Part shown: one piece after another, positions 16,202 through 23,981 of the stretch
How the letters are laid out: each line of letters opens with the position of its first letter
Numbering within the stretch: the stretch's first letter is position 1
Origin: Pirellulaceae bacterium
GTDB lineage: Bacteria > Planctomycetota > Planctomycetia > Pirellulales > Pirellulaceae
Assembly: GCA_016784735.1 (NCBI GenBank)
Contig: JADHUC010000069.1
Location: 1-42,073, forward strand
Direction of reading: 5' to 3'
Length of the DNA stretch: 42,073 nt
Position numbers and translations under genes: made by a program
Notes under the pieces: model-generated
What the model was told of the DNA's origin: nothing
The model's database searches: none
What the model saw: only the letters and a program-made list of their open reading frames with translations

Positions 16202-19200
16202 CTATGGATACACCTTCACAAGCGACACCGTGACGCGGAACTCGATCGGCGAGGGGTTCGGCAGGGAGAACATGACGGGATGGGGACCTGGGCTGAGCCT
16301 CGCCGCCGATCCCTCGGGCGTCACCTCTTCGACGGTGCCCGTCTTGCGGTAGAGTCTACAGTCGCCGACGCCCTTCAGTACCAGTTTGTCACCCGCCTTC
16401 ATCGCGACGGGAAACTGAATGCGTTGGCCGGCAATGGTCAGTACGGGATCGCGCAATGGCTCCGCTTCGCGGAGTACGCGGATTTCGTCCACGTGGCACG
16501 TCACCGTCTTGCCAGCGGGGATGCCATTGTAGTAGATGTTCACCGCGTCGATCTTGCTGAGGTCCTTCAGGCTCGGCGCGCCGAGATCGAATTGACAATA
16601 TCGCCAGCCATTGAAGTTCACCGTCGTGTACATGTCCTGCCAACCGCCGTCGGCGTCGTGAAGCTGAAGCTTGAACGACTGGCCGTTCGCGTCGCCGTGG
16701 AGCCAGAAGCCGATGGCGGCGAAGCCGGATAGGTCTACCGGTTCCTTGAATCGCTTGCCCTTAACCGACCAGCCGCCGTTGTCGTCGCGCGTGCTGATCG
16801 CAGTGTAACAAGCACTTGTCTTGCCGAGCTTCACGACATCAGACGAGCGAGTGAGTTTCTGCGTGACGTCAGGGCTGCAGCCGCCGCTTGTGTACTGCAA
16901 ATCGTACGCGTAAGTCGATGGCTGACCGGTCGTCTGAGCGGACGCGTCCGGTGCGTCGAAGCTTTCAAGCGTGACCGCCGAGGCCGCGTTGTATGCGGCC
17001 AACTTGTCGCCCACTTTTTCAACACCCAGCTCGATTTCCAAGCCGGCCTGCCCGGCATCAGACCGGCAGATCACTTGCCATTCATTCTGGCGTCCGTCTA
17101 ACGCACAGATCGTGCGAGGGGATTCGTATTCCCGACGTAAGAGCGACCAGTCGATCCTGTCCTTCGGCATGCGATCGCCCAGCGGTTCACAGCATGTAAT
17201 CACAGTCACCTCCGCGCGCGACCGAAAGCCCTCCGTCCCCTCGCAAGTGAACGTGACCTTGTTGTCGTTCGACGTTAGTATGGGCACGTCGCCCTGAGGC
17301 TCTAACAATTGAATCAAGTTCCCGCGTTCATCGTAGACGCGACAGTCGTCAGGCGACTCGAACTCGATGTACATGCCGCTTTCCAAAGCGACGGGAAACA
17401 TCAGCCGCTTGCCGCCAATTTCGACGGTCGGGTTTTGCAGCACGACTTTTCGCGTCCGGAGCGCTTTGACGGGGCTTAGATAGCAGGTGACTTCGTCCTC
17501 GGGCGGGAGGTTGTTCAGATAAGCCGTCAGCTTGCTAACCGCGTGGCGCACCAAAGGCGAACGATGGAGCACACAATGGGCGCCATAAGGCCACTTGTAG
17601 TCGTGGTACGCGGCCGCATCTCGCTCGCGCAGCAGTAGCTCGAAATAGCGCCAACCCACGAAATCCAATTTGATGTGATGATCGTCAAGCGTGCGGAAGT
17701 ACTCCGGCAGGTTCGTGAGCTGCAGATTGAGCAAGCTGCCCTTGCCGTCGCCGTGCACCCACAGGCCGATCGCGTCGTACGGCGTCATGTTCACGACGGG
17801 ATCAAACTGCTTGACGGCCCTGGCCCACGCACCGACCGGCGAGTCGCCTTCGTTGGTCGCCGTGAAACGCAGCATTGTGGCCGGTTCACCCGAGGTTGTG
17901 GCCGGTCTCCCGACCGAGCCACTTGCCCGACCGGAGGTCTCAGAACGTGCGGGAGACCTTCGGTCCGGCGTTTCGGCGGGGTCAGGAGACCCGCGCCGAA
18001 CGGCACAAGCGACGCGAGGGCCCGTACCAGCAGGCGTGAATTCGCCGTCCTGCGAGAAATCGGCCAGAACCATGTTCTGCTCGTCGTCGTAAGGGAACGC
18101 CGAGTAGAGCGCATGGATGCGAAATCTGGCCGGTTGGGCGGCAAAGCGATTCGCCACGGTCCACGTGCTTGTACCGTCATTCAAGCCGGTCACCTTGTGC
18201 TGGTCGTGGCCCGTTGGGATCAGTTGCCAGTCGCCGTTGTCAGCCTGAGCCAAACGGCACTCCTGCCGCTCTTCCCGCAGCTTCTCCTTGACCGACTCGG
18301 CAAAGTAATTGGCCAGCCGCAATTGTTCATAACGCCCGATCGTGGTGAAGAACTCGTCTTGCCGTGCGTTTTGCGGCGTGCCTGACGCGGAGACGTTTTG
18401 GAACGACAGCGGCACATCGTGGGCAAGGGCCTTGGCGCACAAATACTCGATCTCGTCGGGCATCTCCATGTCCCAGTCGCGAGCCGGTCCGAGGATCACC
18501 CACCAGCCGAGTTGGGCCTCCAGGAGACACGCGTTGCGATATTGTTGGACCGCAGCCAAATGGTCGTCGGCGAAACGTTTCAGGCCCCATTTGGGATGAT
18601 CCCAGGCTCCGACCCGCGAATGGAAGGGCCACGAATGATGGCCCCAGCAGCTCGCTTCCACCAGTGCCGGGCGCTTGAGTCTGGTGAAGATCGCGTGTCG
18701 CATCCGAGCGATACCGTACCATCCGCGCATGGCCTCGGCGCCGTCCATGTAGATCTGGTCGATGCCGCAAGTGTTGTAGACGTTGGCGATTCTTTCGGCT
18801 ACTTCATCGACCAGCGTCGACTTCTCGTCCGGGATAAAGCAGCCGTATCGAGCGATCAAGTGATGGACGGGTGCCCCTTTCTTGTGTGCGGCCACCTTGG
18901 TGCCGAACGCACCACGCTGGCACTTGAAGAAGCCGTAGGGCGCCTCATTCGAGATGACCGAAAAATGGATCAGTTCGTCGTCGATGCGGATACAGTTGCC
19001 GCGGCTGGAGTAGGCCCAGATGGTGGGATAGTTGCCCGGCGGTTCGGCGATCGGGACCTCAGTCCCTTTCTCGTCCAAGTCTATTTTCAAAGTGAATGTG
19101 CCGTCTGTGGCAAGCCGCGGATCCGGTGTCGGGCGCACCCAGGGATCGTGTGGGCTGATGCACCCGGTCAGTGTGTGGATGCCGACCTTCAGGCCCGCTT

Positions 19201-20842
19201 CGTGCAATCGGTCGGCCACCGCCTTCATTCCGTCGAGTCCATTCGGGAAAAGGTCTTCGCGAGGTTCGTAATGCCCCAGGCTCTGCTCCCAGCCCGACAG
19301 GTGGATGTATTGGATGCCGCCGCGTCGCGCCAGTTCAATCCACTGATCGACGTTCTTCTCCGACACGCGAGCAAATACATACGAGCCACGATTCTCCGCG
19401 GCATCTTGAGCGAACGGTCCGCCGAGCGCCGAGTAGGGAAGCCCCTCGTTGCGCACCACGTCCTGCAAAACGGATCTCATTTGCGGCGTGGGGCAAGCCA
19501 CCAGGGCCGCGCCGGCTCCCTCGAATCCATGTTCCTCGAAAGCCTTTGCAGTTAGGACCGGCGGATTCCGTCCGACCTGGACGTTGGTCTCCAGGTTGAG
19601 TGTTCGCAAGCAGACACCGAACCGATCATCCGCAGCCAGTCCGGACATAGCATGAACGCGCTGGCAGGACTTCAAATTGAGATCCACAAAAGTCACTTCG
19701 TCCGGGAAAAAGGGGTCGGGAGTCTTTTCTGCTCCCTCTTGATTCCCCTTTGCCCTGTTGCTCGCAGAAAAGACTCCCGACCCCTTTTTCTCAACCGACT
19801 CGACACGGAACACGAAGTACTTTGGTTTCGCCGTCACTCCGACGACCACTGTGGTCTGGGCTTTGTCGAATCGGAGGGTCAGCTTGCCGTCTTCGAAGGA
19901 ACACTTGGCTCGCCTGTGGGTCTTGTCGCCCTGGCGGATCCAGACCAAGGGCGTGGTTCGGAGGATGCGATCCTCGCCCGTGCTCTTGTCCAGCAGGGCC
20001 GTGCAGCGGCCGCGTGGCCCGATGGCAAGCTTCGCGAATTCGTTCTCGAAGGTCGCGACGGCTGTAGCCAATTGCGATGCCCGCGGGATCTTTTTATATG
20101 CCGTTTGGCCCTGCGGTGTCGCGCTTCTTCCCGTTGCCTGTTCCTTGAAGCTGGCCGTGATCTCACCAGCGTCCAACGCTCGATTGAAGACTCGTACCTC
20201 GTCGATCAGTCCCTTATGGCTAACGGCGCCGCTCCACTTGCCGATTACCAGGTCGCCCTTATGGCCGACGGGGTAGTCCCAGTTGGCGGAACCAACCGGC
20301 TGTCCGTTGACGTAGGTCTTGATGACCGGCCGCTTGAACGTGGCCGCCAGATGGTACCACTGGCCCATCGCAAACGGCGTAAGCAGCCCGGAGCTGACTT
20401 CGCGCCACTGTTCACGGTGGTTGGACGCCGAAAATCCCGGCCGCCCCAACCGAAACGAACACTGGTTGTCGTTTACGAAAATGAGGAATCCTCCGGGACT
20501 CCATGTTCCGCCGGAGATGATATTGGGGTACTTCCCCGTGCCTTCCCACCACGCCCAAGCCTCGACGGTCATCTCGTCCGAACCATCCAGTCCGGCAATC
20601 TCGGGGATCGACACGTATGCCCCTTGCCCGTCGAATGCTAACGCCGTGCCGAACGGGCCCTTGACCCAATCGGCGTTCCAGATGTCTCCGTCGTTCTCGT
20701 TGCCGGAGCTATCCACAGCCAAATCGCCTTGGCCTTCGTCGAACTTCCAGTGGCCCAAAAGGCCCTGTTGCCCGGCGGCGTCCTCAGATGCCCAAACGAG
20801 GCCAAACACACAAACCAAGCCTGCCGGCGATATTCGCCACAT
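16202..20842 (-). CDS. Secreted LamG-domain glycoside hydrolase-like protein
   Basis: This 1546-aa protein has a signal peptide (MWRISPAGLVCVFGLVWAS). The ATG at 20842 is preceded by AAGGAG. Domains in order: a LamG/concanavalin-like domain (about 27-240), a beta-rich region, a (beta/alpha)8-barrel-like region (about 490-780, with YIHLSGWEQ and DQIYMDGAEAM), and two related CBM11-like beta-sandwich domains toward the C-terminus, around 1000-1130 and 1370-1490. The two share IGLWVHGDGKG and IGFWLHGDANG segments and a GWRYF/GWRYC strand. It probably acts on a complex polysaccharide outside the cytoplasm; I cannot name a GH family. Two repeat insertions (17879-18003 and 19707-19789) are translated in frame and interrupt the fold. 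Confidence 0.8.
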   Translation of the reverse strand: MWRISPAGLVCVFGLVWASEDAAGQQGLLGHWKFDEGQGDLAVDSSGNENDGDIWNADWVKGPFGTALAFDGQGAYVSIPEIAGLDGSDEMTVEAWAWWEGTGKYPNIISGGTWSPGGFLIFVNDNQCSFRLGRPGFSASNHREQWREVSSGLLTPFAMGQWYHLAATFKRPVIKTYVNGQPVGSANWDYPVGHKGDLVIGKWSGAVSHKGLIDEVRVFNRALDAGEITASFKEQATGRSATPQGQTAYKKIPRASQLATAVATFENEFAKLAIGPRGRCTALLDKSTGEDRILRTTPLVWIRQGDKTHRRAKCSFEDGKLTLRFDKAQTTVVVGVTAKPKYFVFRVESVEKKGSGVFSASNRAKGNQEGAEKTPDPFFPDEVTFVDLNLKSCQRVHAMSGLAADDRFGVCLRTLNLETNVQVGRNPPVLTAKAFEEHGFEGAGAALVACPTPQMRSVLQDVVRNEGLPYSALGGPFAQDAAENRGSYVFARVSEKNVDQWIELARRGGIQYIHLSGWEQSLGHYEPREDLFPNGLDGMKAVADRLHEAGLKVGIHTLTGCISPHDPWVRPTPDPRLATDGTFTLKIDLDEKGTEVPIAEPPGNYPTIWAYSSRGNCIRIDDELIHFSVISNEAPYGFFKCQRGAFGTKVAAHKKGAPVHHLIARYGCFIPDEKSTLVDEVAERIANVYNTCGIDQIYMDGAEAMRGWYGIARMRHAIFTRLKRPALVEASCWGHHSWPFHSRVGAWDHPKWGLKRFADDHLAAVQQYRNACLLEAQLGWWVILGPARDWDMEMPDEIEYLCAKALAHDVPLSFQNVSASGTPQNARQDEFFTTIGRYEQLRLANYFAESVKEKLREERQECRLAQADNGDWQLIPTGHDQHKVTGLNDGTSTWTVANRFAAQPARFRIHALYSAFPYDDEQNMVLADFSQDGEFTPAGTGPRVACAVRRGSPDPAETPDRRSPARSETSGRASGSVGRPATTSGEPATMLRFTATNEGDSPVGAWARAVKQFDPVVNMTPYDAIGLWVHGDGKGSLLNLQLTNLPEYFRTLDDHHIKLDFVGWRYFELLLRERDAAAYHDYKWPYGAHCVLHRSPLVRHAVSKLTAYLNNLPPEDEVTCYLSPVKALRTRKVVLQNPTVEIGGKRLMFPVALESGMYIEFESPDDCRVYDERGNLIQLLEPQGDVPILTSNDNKVTFTCEGTEGFRSRAEVTVITCCEPLGDRMPKDRIDWSLLRREYESPRTICALDGRQNEWQVICRSDAGQAGLEIELGVEKVGDKLAAYNAASAVTLESFDAPDASAQTTGQPSTYAYDLQYTSGGCSPDVTQKLTRSSDVVKLGKTSACYTAISTRDDNGGWSVKGKRFKEPVDLSGFAAIGFWLHGDANGQSFKLQLHDADGGWQDMYTTVNFNGWRYCQFDLGAPSLKDLSKIDAVNIYYNGIPAGKTVTCHVDEIRVLREAEPLRDPVLTIAGQRIQFPVAMKAGDKLVLKGVGDCRLYRKTGTVEEVTPEGSAARLSPGPHPVMFSLPNPSPIEFRVTVSLVKVYP
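17879..18003. repeat. GC-rich overlapping inverted repeats translated in frame
   Basis: Overlapping stems lie inside the glycosidase gene: 17929-17940 with 17954-17965 (11 of 12 matching), 17904-17912 with 17950-17958 (9 perfect), and a small stem 17976-17980 with 17990-17994. They are translated as a low-complexity Pro/Arg/Ser segment (about residues 947-987: RRGSPDPAETPDRRSPARSE onward) unlike the flanking beta-sandwich sequence. Confidence 0.65.
19707..19789. repeat. In-frame 25-bp inverted repeat inside the glycosidase gene
   Basis: Perfect 25-bp arms lie at 19707-19731 and 19765-19789 (core GGGGTCGGGAGTCTTTTC) around a 33-bp spacer. The length is a tolerated insertion: the host frame continues and reads EKKGSGVFSA on one arm and AEKTPDPFF on the other (about residues 352-379). 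Such a segment has no place in the flanking beta-rich domain. Confidence 0.88.
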
Positions 20843-20877
20843 TGTCTCACTCCTTAGACATTCGGAAGAGGGAAGTA

Positions 20878-20942
20878 TTCGTTGCCGCCCTGAATTCGCT
20901 GGGCCCATTCTCGTTTCCCAACGAATTCAGGGCGGCAACGAA
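20878..20942. repeat. Perfect 21-bp inverted repeat upstream of the glycosidase gene
   Basis: Arms at 20878-20898 and 20922-20942 are exact reverse complements (core TTGCCGCCCTGAATTCG), with a 23-bp loop. The element lies 36 bp upstream of the glycosidase start and after the stop of the coiled-coil gene that precedes it on the minus strand. It may end the coiled-coil transcript or affect glycosidase expression. Confidence 0.8.
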
Positions 20943-21001
20943 CCGAGCGCACATCGAGAGTTTTCTGTTGATGCGAAATTCGAAGTTACTGGCGGCTCGA
21001 C

Positions 21002-22075
21002 CTACCCGTCACTCGGTGTGTGCCGCGGTGGCTGGTCGGTCGTTCCCACCGCCTGAGGAGGCGCCGCCGACCGCGGAGTCGAGGGGCCTTCGATGGCTTT
21101 CACGGCAATGTCCTGCACTTGACGGTACGAATGCTCTAACTGTTGCGAGAACTTGGCGATCTGTTCCGTCTGTTTCTGGACCGTTTCCTGCAGCGATTCG
21201 ACGCGCGAGTTGAGCACGTTTCTTTCGCCGGCGAACTCTTTCTGGAGCAGTTCGATGCTGGTCTGGCTATCACGCTGCAATCGCTCGGTGGTCGCCTTGA
21301 CGGCTTGAGCCACAGCATTCTCCAACTCGCCGGGAGCCCGTTCGACCGTTTCTCGCAACTGCTGCAATTCGACCTCGGCCGTGGCTACCGCTTTCTCCCG
21401 CTCGGAAAGGTCCTTTTCCATTTCTTCTCTCTTGAGTTGGCTTTCGCGTTCCAGCTTGGCCTTCTCATGCTCGAATTTTTCGAGCGTCAACTGTTTGTCG
21501 CGTTCGAACTGATACTTGAACTCCTCCTTCTCGCGTTCCCGCTTCTTCTTCTCGAAGTCGTTGAACTCCTTCATCATCGCTTCGTATTGCGTCTTCTCGT
21601 TCTTCCATGCCTCGCGCTGCGAACTCATCTCGCTCTCGAACGCCTCGCGGGTCGCTTGCATCTCCGCATCGTATTCGTCCTTCTTCTGCCTTTGCGCTTC
21701 CAGCAGCGCAGCAAGACTCGAAGCGGACTTCTCGATCTCGTATATTTCGGCCAGTTCGGCCTCTGCCGTCTCGACTGCCTTCTTCACTTGCGTGTACTTC
21801 GACATTTCTGCTTCGAGCCGATCGGCCAGATCGTTCAGCGCCTTGCCTATCTCCGACTTCAACACGCCGATCTGCCGGCCGATCCCTTCTGTAGACAGCG
21901 AATCGGCGATCCCCTTGGCCTCGGCTTTCTTCTTCTCCGCCGCCGTTTCCGCCGGCTTCATTTCGGCGCGACGTTTTTCCTTGAGTTGCTTCAGCAGTCG
22001 GTTGTAGGCGTCAAGCATCTCTTTCTTGGTGTTTGCCATCGTCACCGTTTCAGTTTCGGGCGTCCCATTCGTCAT
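21002..22075 (-). CDS. Long coiled-coil protein of unknown function
   Basis: A 357-aa, highly charged protein rich in Glu, Lys, Gln and Ala with almost no Pro or Gly between residues 20 and 340, so nearly all of it should be a coiled coil. No signal peptide or membrane segment is visible, so it is probably cytoplasmic. The C-terminus is a short Pro-rich tail. The ATG at 22075 has AAGGA 8 bases upstream; an ATG at 22090 is an alternative. The weak similarity to myosin or SMC rods that such sequences give is not evidence of homology. It is divergent from the gene at 22319. Confidence 0.8.
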   Translation of the reverse strand: MTNGTPETETVTMANTKKEMLDAYNRLLKQLKEKRRAEMKPAETAAEKKKAEAKGIADSLSTEGIGRQIGVLKSEIGKALNDLADRLEAEMSKYTQVKKAVETAEAELAEIYEIEKSASSLAALLEAQRQKKDEYDAEMQATREAFESEMSSQREAWKNEKTQYEAMMKEFNDFEKKKREREKEEFKYQFERDKQLTLEKFEHEKAKLERESQLKREEMEKDLSEREKAVATAEVELQQLRETVERAPGELENAVAQAVKATTERLQRDSQTSIELLQKEFAGERNVLNSRVESLQETVQKQTEQIAKFSQQLEHSYRQVQDIAVKAIEGPSTPRSAAPPQAVGTTDQPPRHTPSDG

Positions 22076-22318
22076 GGTGTGTTCCTTCATGTGGCGCGTT
22101 TCGATTGACATGCCGGACCGCCGGCATAGCTCGGCGTTTCTCTCGGAGTCCTCCAGCACTAGATTATGCCGCCCTCGGCGGTCGTCTACCAGCCTTGAAG
22201 AGAGGTCGCCGAAAGTCTTTTGGATCTCGGACCATCACAGGATACAATATACGCGAGTGGTCCAACAGATTACGCCCGCGATACGACGGGCCGAGCGGTT
22301 AACTTGGGACGTTGAAGC
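22076..22318. promoter_or_regulatory. Divergent promoter region
   Basis: This 243-bp space separates the starts of the minus-strand coiled-coil gene and the plus-strand secreted-protein gene, so it must hold promoters for both. I could not pick out convincing -35/-10 boxes or an operator, and there is no clear palindrome. Confidence 0.35.
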
Positions 22319-23956
22319 ATGTTATCGAGACGAGTAGTCGCCGAACTCTTGTTATTTGCGTTTGCCATGACCAAGCCGCTGTTCGCGGAAGAGTCGCAGG
22401 AACGGAGGTCGGCGGGCGAAGTCGGCATCGTCGTATTGGACAGCGGGATCGCCGAGGCGGACGTCGAGAAGAAGCCGTACGCCGACTACGTGACCGAATG
22501 CGTGGATCTGTTGATGGAATATGGCACGGATCGGTATGGCAAGCGTCATAAGCCGGTCCTGGTTACGATTCTAGACGTTCGTTCTCGTGCGTGTCCCGAG
22601 TCGCCACCTGAGCAGACGGCGCACTGGCGTGGTCAGTGGCGGCCTTGCTTCTGGAAGCCGCGAGGCGCGGATCTGCTGGTCGATCAATCGACGGTCGAAG
22701 TGTTTTACCTTCTGTCCCAAATCACGGAGAATCGGAAGTACTCGGTGTTTGCCGACCGGTATCTGCGCTGCGTTACGGAATCGGTCGACGAAAAGGGGTT
22801 TTTCTGGTGGGGTTGGCACCGATTCTACGACGTGTTCGCCGACCAGATGAGCGGCTCGCACGGCAACTGTCATGAGATCCACGTCAATCTGCCGCGTTGG
22901 GAACGTCTGTGGCGAGTCGACGAAGAAGCAACGCGTCGCGAGTTGGAGGCCATCTGGCAATGGCACGTCGTTGATAAGACGACCGGCGAGTTCAATCGCC
23001 ACGGCGACGGCCGCCGCGGCTGCGATTTCGCCATGAGCGGGGCCGAGTTTATCTACGCCTTCAGTTTCCTGTACACCAAGACGAAGGATCCCGTCTGGCT
23101 GGAACGTGCCGATTTGGTTGCCAACTACCTCTGGCAGAGCCGCGACCGGAAAACGAATCTGATCCCCAATCGGCCGAATGCCGGCAGGACGCGATTCGAC
23201 GGCGGCCATTTGGATACGTCGGTTACTGGCCTGCTCTGCTACTACCTCTTGAAGAGCTATGAACTGACCAACGCCGAAGTATTTCGCAATCAGGCGGTGG
23301 CATATCTTGCCGCTTACGATCGCTACGGCTACGATCCGTCGACCAAGTGTTTCTGGGGCTCATTGACGCTGGACGGCAAGCCCGTACCGGGACCTCGGGT
23401 TCAAGGCGGCTACGAGCAATATGAACCGCGAGGCCATATCGACCTGTGGGAGCCCTATCAGCTTGGGTACGAGTTTCCCATCTATACCGCCCAGGCGTAT
23501 GCCTATGCGTTCCAGGTAACGGGCGACCGCAAGCTGCTCGACGCGGCGACTCGTTGGGCAGACTGGATTCGCCGCTGCCCGCCGTCGGAAGGCTGTCTGG
23601 CCGAAAACGCGTGGTACGAGCGTTACGCCGAACTGTTTGCCCAGCACGGAACGTTTGCCGACATGTACGGTCGGACGATTTCATTGTTCGTCCACCTTTA
23701 CGCACTCACCGGCGAACAGTCATACTTGAATGATGCACGACGTACGGCGCGCGAGTCTGTTTCCAGGCTCTACTACAAAGGACTGCTACGCGGGCACCCG
23801 GCCAAACCGTACTACTCGTCCGTAGACGGTGTTGGCTATCTGCTCTATGCGCTGCTACAACTTGACCGCGTCCTGGAAAAACCGGACGCCGCCGTCGGCG
23901 CGAAAGCGATCCCGCTGGGCAACAGCCGTGGGACGATCGGATTTGACAACTGGTAA
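22319..23956 (+). CDS. Secreted (alpha/alpha)6-barrel glycosidase/lyase-like protein
   Basis: A 545-aa protein with an N-terminal signal sequence (hydrophobic ELLLFAFAM, then a likely cleavage before EESQ). The body is rich in helical pairs with aromatic residues (RWERLWRVD, YLAAYDRYGYD, YSSVDGVGYLLYALLQL), the pattern of six-hairpin glycosidases and lyases of the (alpha/alpha)6 type. No single family signature was found. It ends 25 bp before the next gene on the same strand, which suggests a shared transcript and an extracytoplasmic role. The reaction is not known. Confidence 0.7.
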   Translation: MLSRRVVAELLLFAFAMTKPLFAEESQERRSAGEVGIVVLDSGIAEADVEKKPYADYVTECVDLLMEYGTDRYGKRHKPVLVTILDVRSRACPESPPEQTAHWRGQWRPCFWKPRGADLLVDQSTVEVFYLLSQITENRKYSVFADRYLRCVTESVDEKGFFWWGWHRFYDVFADQMSGSHGNCHEIHVNLPRWERLWRVDEEATRRELEAIWQWHVVDKTTGEFNRHGDGRRGCDFAMSGAEFIYAFSFLYTKTKDPVWLERADLVANYLWQSRDRKTNLIPNRPNAGRTRFDGGHLDTSVTGLLCYYLLKSYELTNAEVFRNQAVAYLAAYDRYGYDPSTKCFWGSLTLDGKPVPGPRVQGGYEQYEPRGHIDLWEPYQLGYEFPIYTAQAYAYAFQVTGDRKLLDAATRWADWIRRCPPSEGCLAENAWYERYAELFAQHGTFADMYGRTISLFVHLYALTGEQSYLNDARRTARESVSRLYYKGLLRGHPAKPYYSSVDGVGYLLYALLQLDRVLEKPDAAVGAKAIPLGNSRGTIGFDNW

Positions 23957-23981
23957 GCTTCGACAATGTGGAGGTATCGAT

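Noticed and set aside
21143..22108. Hydrophobic Leu/Phe-rich frame opposite the coiled-coil gene
   Set aside because: It is the antisense image of Glu/Lys-rich codons, a known source of false membrane proteins.
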